DNA of 64,000 bases from WRHT01 sp031550525 (lineage in GTDB: Bacteria; Desulfobacterota; Desulfovibrionia; Desulfovibrionales; Desulfovibrionaceae). The stretch is from the NCBI GenBank assembly GCA_031550525.1, contig JAVBON010000003.1, forward strand, positions 1-64,000, read 5' to 3'. Both the position numbers and the translations under genes were made by a program. The notes under the pieces were generated by a model that worked only from the letters and a program-made list of their open reading frames with translations, did not search any database and was not told the DNA's origin. Below are positions 41,805-50,742 of this stretch, piece after piece (within the stretch, counting starts at the first letter, position 1; every line of letters starts with the position of its first letter).

Positions 41805-42798
41805 TAATAGTCCAGGTTTCATGCAAGCTATTTACGATTACCTGGGGGAAATAGGTGAATTTGTAAAACGCGTTAAGAATCCATTTTTGGTTGCCCCGAT
41901 GATTTTCTTAAAATCAATAGAGTGGAGTATTTACAGGTGGTATAAAACCCCTGTCAGCAGATTTTACGGAATAAAGAGCAATGAGCTGATTTATATGATA
42001 ACCAGCCGTTGTAATGAGCGCTGCCCAAAGTGTGGAATATGGAAAAATCCTGAATCCAATGATTGTCATTTGGAAATTCAATATTTCATTAATTGCCTTA
42101 ACCGGCTACACAGAAACCTGTATCAGGTTACATTAACAGGCGGGGAGCCGCTGTTATTTAAAAATGACGTAATCAGAATAGCTGAAGAAGCGAGAAAGCT
42201 AAACATTGTATTAGTAACTATAACCAATGGAAGGCTTATCGATAAAATATTCTTGGAAAAATACAAAGAACTCCGCCATATTTTGGTTGTATCAGCAGAT
42301 TCTGTTGAAAAAGAAAAATGGAATGAATTTAGAGGTAGAACAAATTTTGAGAGGGTAATGTCCAATATCATACTTGCAAAGGATATTTTAGGAGATAAAT
42401 TGCGGATACAATCCGTTCTATCTAAGGAATCCGCTGCAGAAGTCCCAAAAGTTATTGAATTTTGCAAGCAACACGGAATTCAGCACAATATTCAGCTTTA
42501 TCAGGATTTTGGCGGTCATTGGACGCATCTTCCTGATGAGGCCCACAGTTATGATAAAGCCCTACCATGCGCCGCACGTAAAAATATTTGCGTTTACCCC
42601 AACGGCGATATTGTAAAATGCTTTGATCATAAAAAAATTTCCATAGCAAAACAACCGCTTGGCAATATAGCCCAGAAAGATATTATTGAAATATTGTGCT
42701 CAACCCGTTCGCGCAATATTTCAAAAGCTATGAAAAATTGTAACTTTTCATGCAAAAATATGGCATGCAACAAGCCTCAAATAGACTTATTTCAATGA
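41779..42798 (+). CDS. Radical SAM protein with SPASM-like C-terminal cysteines
   Basis: 339 residues. The iron-sulfur signature CNERCPKC (Cx3Cx2C) lies near residue 76, followed by the GGEP motif in TLTGGEPLLF. The C-terminal part has PCAARKNICVYPNGDIVKCFD and CNFSCKNMACNK, a pattern like the SPASM or twitch domain that binds further clusters. Residues 1-65 are an N-terminal extension of unknown role. Such enzymes modify peptides, sugars or nucleotides; the neighbouring glycosyltransferase and kinase favour a sugar- or peptide-modifying role, but this is inference. It ends in an ATGA overlap with the next gene. Confidence 0.88.
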   Translation: MSLIYRLNDNSPGFMQAIYDYLGEIGEFVKRVKNPFLVAPMIFLKSIEWSIYRWYKTPVSRFYGIKSNELIYMITSRCNERCPKCGIWKNPESNDCHLEIQYFINCLNRLHRNLYQVTLTGGEPLLFKNDVIRIAEEARKLNIVLVTITNGRLIDKIFLEKYKELRHILVVSADSVEKEKWNEFRGRTNFERVMSNIILAKDILGDKLRIQSVLSKESAAEVPKVIEFCKQHGIQHNIQLYQDFGGHWTHLPDEAHSYDKALPCAARKNICVYPNGDIVKCFDHKKISIAKQPLGNIAQKDIIEILCSTRSRNISKAMKNCNFSCKNMACNKPQIDLFQ

Positions 42799-43331
42799 AA
42801 CAAGAACAAGTAGACCTGATAATTATTCGAGGCGCTCCGGCCTCGGGAAAATCCCAGACAGCCAAAGAGTTATCTCATTTTTTTCCTGGTGGAGCACGGT
42901 TGGAAGTTGATACTCTCAGGCAAATGGTAATATCTGTTAATTGGAAAGATCAGGCGGAACATATTAATATGCTTGAGGCATCCACAAAACTTATATTTGA
43001 GTTTATCAGATTGAACTTTAAACCAGTAATCGTGATAGACACATTTAGCGGGGATAAAATTACAAGATTTCTTGAAATAATTTTTAATCACAATGAGAAT
43101 ATTTCAGTAAATGTATTTGGCTTGTTCACAACTAATGATGAATTGAAAAGAAGGCTAGCTTTACGTTCAAATGCAGAGTTTAGAGATTTTGCAATTTGTA
43201 GTAAACTGAATTATGATGTTTTAATGGTAAAATATAATGGAGAATATCAAATAGATACTACTGGTTTTTCCGCCAAACAGACTGCACGTAAAATATATGA
43301 TCTGGTTACATCGGGCACGGCTGAAACCTAA
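42795..43331 (+). CDS. P-loop kinase-like ATPase (AAA_33/zeta-like)
   Basis: 178 residues from the ATG in the ATGA overlap at 42795. A Walker A GAPASGKSQTAKEL is at about residues 15-28. The layout, with a short N-terminal strand, P-loop, then VIVIDTFSGDKI and LKRRLALRSN, resembles small-molecule kinases and zeta-toxin-like or chloramphenicol-phosphotransferase-like proteins. It is AT-rich like its two partners. Substrate unknown; coupling by overlap suggests that all three proteins act together. Confidence 0.75.
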   Translation: MKQEQVDLIIIRGAPASGKSQTAKELSHFFPGGARLEVDTLRQMVISVNWKDQAEHINMLEASTKLIFEFIRLNFKPVIVIDTFSGDKITRFLEIIFNHNENISVNVFGLFTTNDELKRRLALRSNAEFRDFAICSKLNYDVLMVKYNGEYQIDTTGFSAKQTARKIYDLVTSGTAET

Positions 43332-43341
43332 ACTACTACAG

Positions 43342-44463
43342 CTAATCAATACCCTCCCACCAGCGGGTAAATTCCTGTTCTTCATCATGTAAGCTCACTG
43401 TTTGCCCCATAATCGGGGTGAGCAGGCGATAGTGCTGGTTTTGGGCCGCCGCGGATATGCGTATTATGGGATCGTCCCAGGTGTGGTTGGAGATGCTGAA
43501 GCGCCCGAAGTGTACGGGCAGTACTGCTTTTGCCCGCAGGTCGGAGGCGGCTTGGGCGCTTTCTTCCGGCTGCATATGAATATAAGGCCAGGCTTTGTCA
43601 TATTGGCCGTTTTCCATAATGGCCAGATCAAATCCGCCAAAGCGCTTGCCTATTTCAGCAAAGTGCGGGGCGTAGCCGCTGTCTCCGCTGTAGAACACGC
43701 GTTTTTCAGGTGTTTCCAGCACGTATGAGACCCAGAGGGATTTATTGCGATCCAGCCAGCGGCCGGAAAAGTGCCGGGCGGGCAGCACGTATATTTTTAG
43801 TCCGTCAACCGGATGCAACTCATCCTGCCAGTCCGCCTCCACAATCTGTTCCGGCGCAAAGCCCCAGCGCTCGAAGTGGGCGCCAACGCCCAGGCCGCAG
43901 ACCACAATTTTTACCTTTTGGCGCAGGGCTGTAACCGTGGGGTGATCCAGATGATCCCAGTGGTCGTGCGAGATGAGCAGCACGTCTATTTCCGGCATTT
44001 CTTCCGGCGTATAGACGTTTTCCGTGGCAAAGGCCTTGTTGGAAAAAGGCAGGGGCGAGGCCGTATTGCTGAACACGGGGTCTATTAAAATGCGCTTGCC
44101 GCCCAATTGCAAGAGGCTGGATGAATGGCCGAACCAGACCACCGCATCGGCGTCTTCAGGTAGATCTGTGGCGTCAAATTTAAACGCAGGCAGGGGCGAG
44201 GCCGGTTTTAGGCGATCATGCCTGCCGAACATAAAGTTGAACATAATGCCGAATCTACTGGCGCCTTCAGGGTGTGTGGGTGTTGGAGTAAGGTTTTCAA
44301 AGGCTTCGCCGTTGTAATTAGGCGAGTTTTTTACGCGTTCCAGCCCTGCATCCGTGGGCAGGCTGCCTAGTTTTTCCGGCCTCAGAAAGGCGCAAGCGCC
44401 CAGAACACAGGCAATTGCCGCTGCAAGTAGTATCAGCATGATTTTTCTCATGAGTTTGCGCAT
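43342..44463 (-). CDS. Metallo-beta-lactamase-fold lipoprotein (NAPE-PLD/UlaG-like)
   Basis: 373 residues. N-terminal signal sequence with lipobox VLGAC (cysteine at about residue 24), so it is probably lipid-anchored in the periplasm. The hydrolase core has WFGHSSSLLQLGG, the metal site SHDHWDHLDH, and later YSGDSGYAPHF, ENGQYD and LPVHFGRF. This order is that of the beta-lactamase superfamily group that includes NAPE-hydrolysing phospholipase D and UlaG. Substrate unknown. The first ATG is used; another four codons later is possible. Confidence 0.88.
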   Translation of the reverse strand: MRKLMRKIMLILLAAAIACVLGACAFLRPEKLGSLPTDAGLERVKNSPNYNGEAFENLTPTPTHPEGASRFGIMFNFMFGRHDRLKPASPLPAFKFDATDLPEDADAVVWFGHSSSLLQLGGKRILIDPVFSNTASPLPFSNKAFATENVYTPEEMPEIDVLLISHDHWDHLDHPTVTALRQKVKIVVCGLGVGAHFERWGFAPEQIVEADWQDELHPVDGLKIYVLPARHFSGRWLDRNKSLWVSYVLETPEKRVFYSGDSGYAPHFAEIGKRFGGFDLAIMENGQYDKAWPYIHMQPEESAQAASDLRAKAVLPVHFGRFSISNHTWDDPIIRISAAAQNQHYRLLTPIMGQTVSLHDEEQEFTRWWEGID

Positions 44464-44550
44464 GGAGATAGCTCGCGATCAAGATTAGAGCGTGGGAACC
44501 AGAGTTGAGTGGTCAAGTGAGTTCAAAAAAACACCTCTACAATACAGCCC

Positions 44551-44646
44551 GCTATATAACTCCCCAGCCAAAAACCGTTGTGCTTTTGCGATATGAGCTA
44601 CACTTGCGGGGTCCGGGGCAGCGCCCGAATCTTATAAATCTGGCTT
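44551..44646 (+). repeat. Second intergenic repeat family, copy 2
   Basis: Contains CTATATAACTCCCCAGCC, GTGCTTTTGCGATATGAGC, CACTTGCGGGG, GGCAGCGCCC and AAATCTGGCTTCG. It aligns with the copies at 4834-4930 (minus) and 54971-55065. It precedes a palindromic repeat, an association seen also at 4682-4930. Confidence 0.75.
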
Positions 44647-44697
44647 CGTCAACTATGTGTTCACCTGCAACTTGCTATGCGGCAGCAAGGCACAGGC

Positions 44698-44945
44698 CTG
44701 GGTAGTATTGTCACGAGGGTCTTTTTGCCTCGCACAGGCCGCGCCTGCTCTGCCAGCGTCAAAAAGTCTTTTCATTTGATTCTGCACGTCCTGTGCCTCA
44801 CCCCTGGGGAGCGCTCGCATTGCTCGCGTCCAATTATGCATTCCTGCATAATTGCCTGCCGAGTACCGTAAGAGTATACTCTTTCGGTTCAAAGCCTTGC
44901 TTCCTTGCCAGATAACAAAGTCACTCTGAATGTAGACACAACCTA
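44698..44945 (+). repeat. Palindromic repeat, copy 6 (hybrid: left arm A, right arm B)
   Basis: The left end TAGTATTGTCACGAGGGTC is type A, while the right end reads on the complement TAGGTTGTGTCTACATTCAG, type B. The two arms do not pair with each other. The interior is the enlarged form shared with copy 2, and GTACCGTAAGAGTATACTC, CCTTGCTTCCTTGCCAG are constant. The last three bases CTA (44943-44945) are the folD stop codon on the minus strand. Confidence 0.88.
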
Positions 44946-45833
44946 GGCAATGCCGTATTTTGCCAGATCGGCAGGCAGGCCGTTTCTTAGCTTGTAGGCG
45001 TACAGGGTGTTGACCATAAGCATGGCAATGGTCATGGGGCCAACGCCGCCGGGCACGGGGGTTATGGCGCTTACCTTGTGCTTCATGCCTTCAAAGTCGG
45101 CATCGCCCACCAGGCCGGAATCTATGCGGTTTATGCCTATATCCAGCACCACCGCGCCTTCTTTAACCATATCGGCCGTTATGCACTTGGGTTTGCCTAT
45201 GGCCAGAAACAGAAAATCCGCCTCAAGGCATTCCTTTTTCAAATCTGGCGTTTTGGAATGGCACATGGTTACCGTGGCGTTGGCGTTGGGGTCGTTGGCC
45301 GCCAGCATCATGGCAAGAGGTTTGCCCACAATGTTGCTGCGCCCGGCCATTACGGCCTTTTTACCGTTGGGAGAAAGGCCGTAACGCTTCATAAGCACCA
45401 TTACGCCCGCCGGGGTGCAAGGGCGAAAGCCCGGCAGCCCCAGAGTCAGCTTACCCATATTTTGCGGGTGGAAACCATCTACGTCTTTGTCCGGATGTAT
45501 GCGGTCCAAAATTTTCTGGCTGTCCAGCCCGGCAGGCAAAGGCAGTTGGACAAGAATACCGTCAATGGTGTCATCGGCATTGAGGTTATCCACCAGTTTT
45601 TCCAACTCCTGCATGCTGGTGCGAGCCGGTATTTTATGTGTAACCGACTTAAAGCCCAACTCGTCACAGGCCTTGCCCTTGCTGCGCACATACACGGCCG
45701 AGGCCGGATCGTCGCCTACCAGTATAACAGCCAGGCCAGGCACACGCCCAACTTTGTCTATCAATGCCGAAGCTTCTTCTTTTAACTCCGCCCGTATGGT
45801 GGCTGCCGTAGCTTTGCCGTCTATCAGAATCAT
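44943..45833 (-). CDS. folD: Bifunctional methylenetetrahydrofolate dehydrogenase/cyclohydrolase
   Basis: 296 residues; interconverts 5,10-methylene- and 10-formyl-tetrahydrofolate with NADP. Signatures include YVRSKGKACDELGF with the catalytic lysine, VQLPLPAGLDSQKILDRIHPDKDVDGFHP, GRSNIVGKPLAMML and PVPGGVGPMTIAMLM. A GGAGC site precedes the ATG. The TAG stop coincides with the end of the hybrid palindromic repeat, so the repeat defines the end of the gene. Confidence 0.97.
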   Translation of the reverse strand: MILIDGKATAATIRAELKEEASALIDKVGRVPGLAVILVGDDPASAVYVRSKGKACDELGFKSVTHKIPARTSMQELEKLVDNLNADDTIDGILVQLPLPAGLDSQKILDRIHPDKDVDGFHPQNMGKLTLGLPGFRPCTPAGVMVLMKRYGLSPNGKKAVMAGRSNIVGKPLAMMLAANDPNANATVTMCHSKTPDLKKECLEADFLFLAIGKPKCITADMVKEGAVVLDIGINRIDSGLVGDADFEGMKHKVSAITPVPGGVGPMTIAMLMVNTLYAYKLRNGLPADLAKYGIA

Positions 45834-45880
45834 GAGTGCTCCGTATTTTTATATGCTTGGGTAATAATTGTAGCCGCTGG

Positions 45881-48139
45881 CTATGCCAGCGGAAGTTCCA
45901 CTGTAATCATGGTGCCGCCGTTTTCAAGGCGGGAGGCGCGCACATAGCCGCGGTGGGCGGTTATTATGGAGCGCACAATAGTAAGGCCCAGGCCTGTGCC
46001 GCCTTTTTTGCGCGAGAAATAGGGCTCAAACAGGCGGTCGCGCTCCTCGTCGGTTAACAGGTCCGGGCCGTTGTCGCCTATTTCTATGCGTATTAGGCGC
46101 AAGCGCTCGTCTACCTCAGCCCGTATGAATACGGCTGGGGCTTCTACTTTATCCAAGGCTTCGGCGGCGTTGGTAAAGAGGTTCATGAAGGCGCGCTGCA
46201 GGGCCGAGGCGTCCATTTCTATATCCGGCAGGGCGTCCGCTTGCAAAGTCCATTTAATGCCGGGGAAGCTGGTTTGAAAAATAATGAAGGTATCGGCCAG
46301 CAACTTTGCTGGGTTGCCGGTTTTAAGGCTGATATCCGGCATTTTGGCAAAGGCGGAAAACTCCTGAACCATGGCCTGAATCTGCTCCACCTGGCTTACT
46401 ATAAGCTCGGTGCTTTGGTTGAATACCGGATCGCCAACGATTTTGGCATAGCGTTTTTCCAGGCGCTGGGCTGAAAGCTTGATGGGCGTGAGGGGGTTTT
46501 TTATTTCGTGCGCTATGCGCCGGGCCACTTCTTGCCAGGCTGCGGTGCGCTGCATTTTTTCCATTTCCGTCACGTCTTCAAACACTACCACCGCGCCGGA
46601 AAGCGTGCCGTCGGCGGCGGAAAGACCAGCCACAATAACCAGCAAAGTGCGGTTTTGCCCGCCGCGCACATGGCGCATGGAGCGCTGAATTTGCGTATGC
46701 GGGTTTTGGGCCAGAATAATGGGAATATCCATTATGCTTTCCATTTCCTGCTCGTTCAGCATCTGCCGTACGTTTTTGCCGAGCATGTCGGCGAGGCCGC
46801 GTTCCAAAATGTTGCAGGCGGCCTTGTTGGCTGTGGTAATATTCCAGCCGGGGTCAAAAGACATTACGCCAGCGGCCAGGTTGTCCAGCACTGTTTCCAC
46901 ATACTGGCGCTGCTGATCCAGCACCAGGTTTTGCTGGCCCAAAAGGGCGTTGGTTTCGGTAAGCTCGCGCCTGTTGGTTATAATTTCCGAAGCCATGCTG
47001 TTGAAAGACTGCACAAGTATGCCCAGCTCGTCGCTGGAACTGTCTTCTATGTGCACGTTTTCCTCACCCTTGGCCAGCCTGCCCGTGGCCCCCACCAGGG
47101 CCATGATGGGGTCGGTCATTTCTTTGGCGACCTTGAAGGCAAACCAGATGATGGACATGGTTATAAGGCCGGTGAGCACGCTGAGGGTAAGGTAAAGCAT
47201 TCCTTTAAGGTTACTTTTGAGGTTGCGCAACTGCTTGTATTCGCCGGAGCCTCCGGCAATGCGCTCCAGCTTTGCCTGAAAGCCGTAGCCCATATCCTCG
47301 CCCAGCACCAGGTAGCCGTCCGCGCCCTGCTTGATGGCAAGAATGCCGTACATGAAGTCGCCATAGGTGGCTTCGCTGAGGTAATATTTGTACCCCTGCC
47401 CGGCTATGTCCGGCCATATGGCCGTTTCTTTTACAGATTGCCAGGAGTTGCCAACGCGCGAAGTGGGGTGCCAGTTGCGCTCGAATTTTTCTCTATCCAG
47501 GTAGCCGATGAGAGCCAGGCGATATTCGCGGCTTTTGCGGTCTAAAAAGGCATCCATGTTGGGGCCGCCCCAAATGTAACCGCGCTCGGTAATTTCCTGT
47601 AAAATATTTTCAGCTTGGCCTTTAAGGCGCTCGCCGGTGCTTTTAAGTATGTTTCCGGCCAGTTCGGTGGCCGCGTCCATTGAGCTTTCCACCTGGTTTT
47701 TGAACCAGAAATCCACCGATAGCTTAACGAACTGGGCGGTGACCAGAAACATGATGAGGCAAGGCACCAGCGTCATACCGGTAATAGCCAGCACCAGCCG
47801 CGTGCGCAGGCGGGAGCCTATGATGCGGCGTTTGCGCTCCAGCACCATTTTTACGCCGTTGCGCAGTACAATAAAAAGTATGCCTACCAGCAGAATGGCG
47901 TTGAGGTTGAACAGCGCAAAAAAGATGACTGAGCCGGAGCCGATGTACTGAAGCTGGATAAAAATCAAAATCAGCATTACGGCGAAAACAGCCGCGCCCA
48001 CCGTAAGCTCGCGCTGGCGGCGCGTGCGCTCTTGCGTGCGTTCCTCTCTGGTTTTTACCAGGGAACGCACCTTGGTGCGCTGCTGTTCCTGCGCTTTGGC
48101 TTGCGCGGAATTTTTGTCATCAGCGGGAAACAGGGGCAT
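45881..48139 (-). CDS. NtrY-like membrane histidine kinase
   Basis: 752 residues. Three to four membrane segments lie between about 46 and 150, followed by an extracytoplasmic sensor region (150-300), another membrane helix (about 315-335), a HAMP domain (KEMTDPIMALVGATGRLAKGEE), a PAS domain (VLDNLAAGVMSFDPGWNI), the phospho-acceptor H-box ARRIAHEIKNPLTPIKLSAQRLEKRY, and the ATPase domain with FMNLFTNAAEAL, GDNGP and GGTGLGLTIVRSIITAHRG. This is the NtrY architecture. No response regulator gene is adjacent. The start overlaps the DUF4390 gene by 20 bases, so the two are coupled. Confidence 0.95.
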   Translation of the reverse strand: MPLFPADDKNSAQAKAQEQQRTKVRSLVKTREERTQERTRRQRELTVGAAVFAVMLILIFIQLQYIGSGSVIFFALFNLNAILLVGILFIVLRNGVKMVLERKRRIIGSRLRTRLVLAITGMTLVPCLIMFLVTAQFVKLSVDFWFKNQVESSMDAATELAGNILKSTGERLKGQAENILQEITERGYIWGGPNMDAFLDRKSREYRLALIGYLDREKFERNWHPTSRVGNSWQSVKETAIWPDIAGQGYKYYLSEATYGDFMYGILAIKQGADGYLVLGEDMGYGFQAKLERIAGGSGEYKQLRNLKSNLKGMLYLTLSVLTGLITMSIIWFAFKVAKEMTDPIMALVGATGRLAKGEENVHIEDSSSDELGILVQSFNSMASEIITNRRELTETNALLGQQNLVLDQQRQYVETVLDNLAAGVMSFDPGWNITTANKAACNILERGLADMLGKNVRQMLNEQEMESIMDIPIILAQNPHTQIQRSMRHVRGGQNRTLLVIVAGLSAADGTLSGAVVVFEDVTEMEKMQRTAAWQEVARRIAHEIKNPLTPIKLSAQRLEKRYAKIVGDPVFNQSTELIVSQVEQIQAMVQEFSAFAKMPDISLKTGNPAKLLADTFIIFQTSFPGIKWTLQADALPDIEMDASALQRAFMNLFTNAAEALDKVEAPAVFIRAEVDERLRLIRIEIGDNGPDLLTDEERDRLFEPYFSRKKGGTGLGLTIVRSIITAHRGYVRASRLENGGTMITVELPLA

Positions 48140-48734
48140 TTTCCACCTTATAATCCAAGGCTATATGTTCCGAGTTAACCACATCCTTGTTCCAGAACAC
48201 CAGTGTGCGCTCAAGCCAGGAGGGTAATTCAGTGTGCTTGAGGCTTATCTCAATTTCTACCAGGTAATCTTCCCCCGGCTCGAACAGAGTTGCATCGGCA
48301 AGGGGGAGTTCGAGTTTTTTCCATGTGTTCGCAAGCAGGCGGCGCAGCAGGGGGTCGCTCGCTACCTGACCGCTTACCGGATGGGTAAGCTTGAATTCGC
48401 GGCTCAGCGGGTCATGCCGCATTATGGAGGTAAATGTTTGCTCCGCCAGATCTTTATTCAGCCATAGGGTGCGTTTTTTCTGCACCAGCGTATCTATGCG
48501 CAATTCCAGTGTGGAGCGCTCGCGTAAAAGGGCACTCAGGTCATCTTCGCTGGTAACACTCAAGGGCAGGCTTACCCATAACTTACCCGCGCGGGTAAAC
48601 AGCTTTGGCTGCTCGTAGGCAAAGCTGTTTTGCGCCACCTCGGCCCGCGCCTGGCTGTGACAGTAAAACAGGCAGAGCAGCAACACGCAGACCACGCGGC
48701 AGCTTAAAGTTTTATAGGTATATTGTGTAAGCAC
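48120..48734 (-). CDS. DUF4390 secreted protein
   Basis: About 204 residues if the GTG at 48734 is used; an ATG further upstream (48818) would give 232. A signal peptide is visible (VVCVLLLCLFYCHSQARA). The mature part matches DUF4390: LWVSLPLSVTSEDDLSALLRERSTLELRI, LVQKKRTLWLNKDLAEQ, LPADATLFEPGEDY-like. Function unknown; such genes commonly precede NtrY-type kinases, and the 20-base overlap supports joint action, perhaps as the periplasmic sensing partner (inference). Confidence 0.75.
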   Translation of the reverse strand: MLTQYTYKTLSCRVVCVLLLCLFYCHSQARAEVAQNSFAYEQPKLFTRAGKLWVSLPLSVTSEDDLSALLRERSTLELRIDTLVQKKRTLWLNKDLAEQTFTSIMRHDPLSREFKLTHPVSGQVASDPLLRRLLANTWKKLELPLADATLFEPGEDYLVEIEISLKHTELPSWLERTLVFWNKDVVNSEHIALDYKVENAPVSR

Positions 48735-48987
48735 CTGAAGGTGTTTCCCTTGGAATCGAAACAGTTTTGGATGCGTGCCGCAACCGGCTTTTAACGCCGA
48801 AATATTCTGGCATATCACACCTGCCTTGGCAAGTTATGATGTGCCCTTTGCTATCGGCCGCGCCCGCCTTTACAAGTTGCCGGAAAAGGCCATATCTTTC
48901 ACTTGCGGAGGAATAAAGCTGGTTGTACAACAGGGCGTTTGGAAGCAAAAAATATTACCAGAAGCCATATCATAAAAGGATTCGTAA

Positions 48988-50151
48988 ATGCTTAACAAGC
49001 CCCGTCTGCTTACGCCCGGCCCCACCCCCCTGCCGGAAAGCGTCCGTTTGGCAATGGCTGTGGATATGATTCACCACCGCAAGCCCGAATTTAAAAAAGT
49101 AATGGCCGAAGCCCAGCAAAATCTGCGCCTGTTGTTCGGCACCAACCAGCCGGTGCTGCCTTTGACCAGTTCAGGCACAGGGGCTATGACCGCCGCAATT
49201 TGCAACCTGTTCAGCGCCGGTGAGAAGGTGCTGGTTATAGACGGCGGCAGTTTTGCGCAACGCTGGGCCAAAATAGCCTATTCGCACGGGCTTGAGGTTG
49301 TGCTGCACCATGTGGACCATGGCCGCGCGGTTGTGCCCGCTCAGGTGGCCGAAGCCCTTAAAAGGAACCCGGACATAAAAGGCGTGTGCGTGCAGCTTTG
49401 CGAAACCTCCACCGGCGTGCAGCATCCGGTAAAAGAGCTGGCCGCCATTACCTCCAAAACAAACGCGCTGCTCTTGGTGGACGGTATCTCAGGCGTGGGC
49501 ATATGCCCTTGCCCCATGGACCAATGGGGCATGGACTGCCTGCTCACAGGCTCGCAAAAGGGCCTGATGCTGCCGCCCGGCCTTGCCTTCATAGCCCTTT
49601 CGGAACGCGCCTGGAAAAAGGCCGAAGGTATAAAAAACACCAACTTCTATTTCAATTTGCCGCAGGAAAAAGCTAATATCCTCAAGAATCAAACCAGCTA
49701 TACCCCGGCCATAGGCCTGCTTTTGGGGCTTAACAAGAGCCTGGAATTGTTTTTTGAAACCGGACTGGATAACGTGTACCGCAAGCAGTGGGCCCTGTGC
49801 AGCATGGCCCGCGCCGGTGTTGGGGCCATGGGCCTGCAACTGTTCGCGCCCGATGCCCCTGCCTGGGGCGTAACCAGTGTGCTTATGCCCGGCGGCATAA
49901 GCTCGGCCGACGTGCTGCGTGAGGCAGCCGCCACTTATGGCGTGGTAATGGCCGCCGGGCAGGGCGACTTTACCGACAGGATTATCCGCATAGGCCATAT
50001 GGGCTGGGTGGATTGGGCCGATTTGGCCGCCGCCTTGCATGCGTTGTTTATGTCTTTTGCCGCCTGCGGCGGGTACTCCGGCTCCCGCGATTATCTGGAG
50101 CAGGCCCTTGCCGCCTATTGGCAGGCCCTTAAAAGTGATTATCCTGTTTAG
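48988..50151 (+). CDS. Class V aminotransferase (alanine-glyoxylate / serine-pyruvate type)
   Basis: 387-residue PLP enzyme. The N terminus LLTPGPTPLPESVRLAM, the cofactor region TSSGTGAMTAAICNLF, the aspartate in LLVDGISGVG and the Schiff-base lysine in LTGSQKGLMLPPG are all present. Members of this group act as serine-glyoxylate, alanine-glyoxylate or purine-catabolic aminotransferases; the exact substrate cannot be chosen from the sequence. AAAGGA lies upstream of the ATG. The TAG stop codon (50149-50151) forms the first three bases of the next palindromic repeat. Confidence 0.92.
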   Translation: MLNKPRLLTPGPTPLPESVRLAMAVDMIHHRKPEFKKVMAEAQQNLRLLFGTNQPVLPLTSSGTGAMTAAICNLFSAGEKVLVIDGGSFAQRWAKIAYSHGLEVVLHHVDHGRAVVPAQVAEALKRNPDIKGVCVQLCETSTGVQHPVKELAAITSKTNALLLVDGISGVGICPCPMDQWGMDCLLTGSQKGLMLPPGLAFIALSERAWKKAEGIKNTNFYFNLPQEKANILKNQTSYTPAIGLLLGLNKSLELFFETGLDNVYRKQWALCSMARAGVGAMGLQLFAPDAPAWGVTSVLMPGGISSADVLREAAATYGVVMAAGQGDFTDRIIRIGHMGWVDWADLAAALHALFMSFAACGGYSGSRDYLEQALAAYWQALKSDYPV

Positions 50152-50297
50152 AAGTCATTTCATAAATGTCTTTTTGTCCTCTGTCTGCGTCAGGCTCCCT
50201 CTGTGCGAAGCTCATGTATGTCTTTATACACTTCGCTCCGCCCAGGGTTCGCCTTCCTTGACAGAGAACAAAAATCCTATTTATGAAATGACTTCTG
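50149..50297 (+). repeat. 149-bp palindromic repeat, copy 7 (arm type E)
   Basis: Left arm TAGAAGTCATTTCATAAATG and the near-perfect complement at 50278-50297. Interior TCTTTTTGTCCTCTGTCTGC and CCTTCCTTGACAGAGAAC match the constant parts; the middle differs most here (no GTACC apex). It starts on the stop codon of the aminotransferase. A further type A fragment (CGCGAGGGTCTTTTTG, near 50309-50325) follows in the same gap. Confidence 0.88.
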
Positions 50298-50387
50298 GAC
50301 AGTGCCGCCGCGAGGGTCTTTTTGTTCCTCGTAATGACGCGGCCTGAGCTATTATTTCCAAATTCATTTTTGGCATGAGGTTTAATT

Positions 50388-50732
50388 ATGAGCGATAAAG
50401 AACAAAAAACCGAAGAAATTCAAGATGCGCAAAACGCCGCGCCCGAAGGCGAATACGGCAAGGCGGCAGGCCAAGACAATACGCCTTTGCCCAAGGTGGA
50501 TTTTGCCACCTTTGTGCTTTCCATTGCTTCCAGCGCCTTGGTTTACCTTGGCGAGGTGCCCAACCCCGAAACCGGTAAGAATGAAGAAAATCTTGACATA
50601 GCCAAGCATAATATAGATCTGCTGGATATGCTGCAGAACAAGATAACCAGCGGCCTCACCCCGGAAGAAACCCGTCTGCTGGAAGGCGTTTTGTATGAAC
50701 TGCGCATGAAGTATGTGATAAAATCGAGTTAA
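50388..50732 (+). CDS. DUF1844 protein
   Basis: 114 residues. After a charged N-terminal stretch the DUF1844 core is clear: VDFATFVLSIASSALVYLGEVPNPETGK, AKHNIDLLDMLQNKI, LTPEETRLLEGVLYELRMKYV. It is small, helical and soluble. Its function is unknown in the family. It is followed by argC after 10 bases, which suggests co-transcription. TGAGG precedes the ATG. Confidence 0.9.
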   Translation: MSDKEQKTEEIQDAQNAAPEGEYGKAAGQDNTPLPKVDFATFVLSIASSALVYLGEVPNPETGKNEENLDIAKHNIDLLDMLQNKITSGLTPEETRLLEGVLYELRMKYVIKSS

Positions 50733-50742
50733 GGAGACGCAA

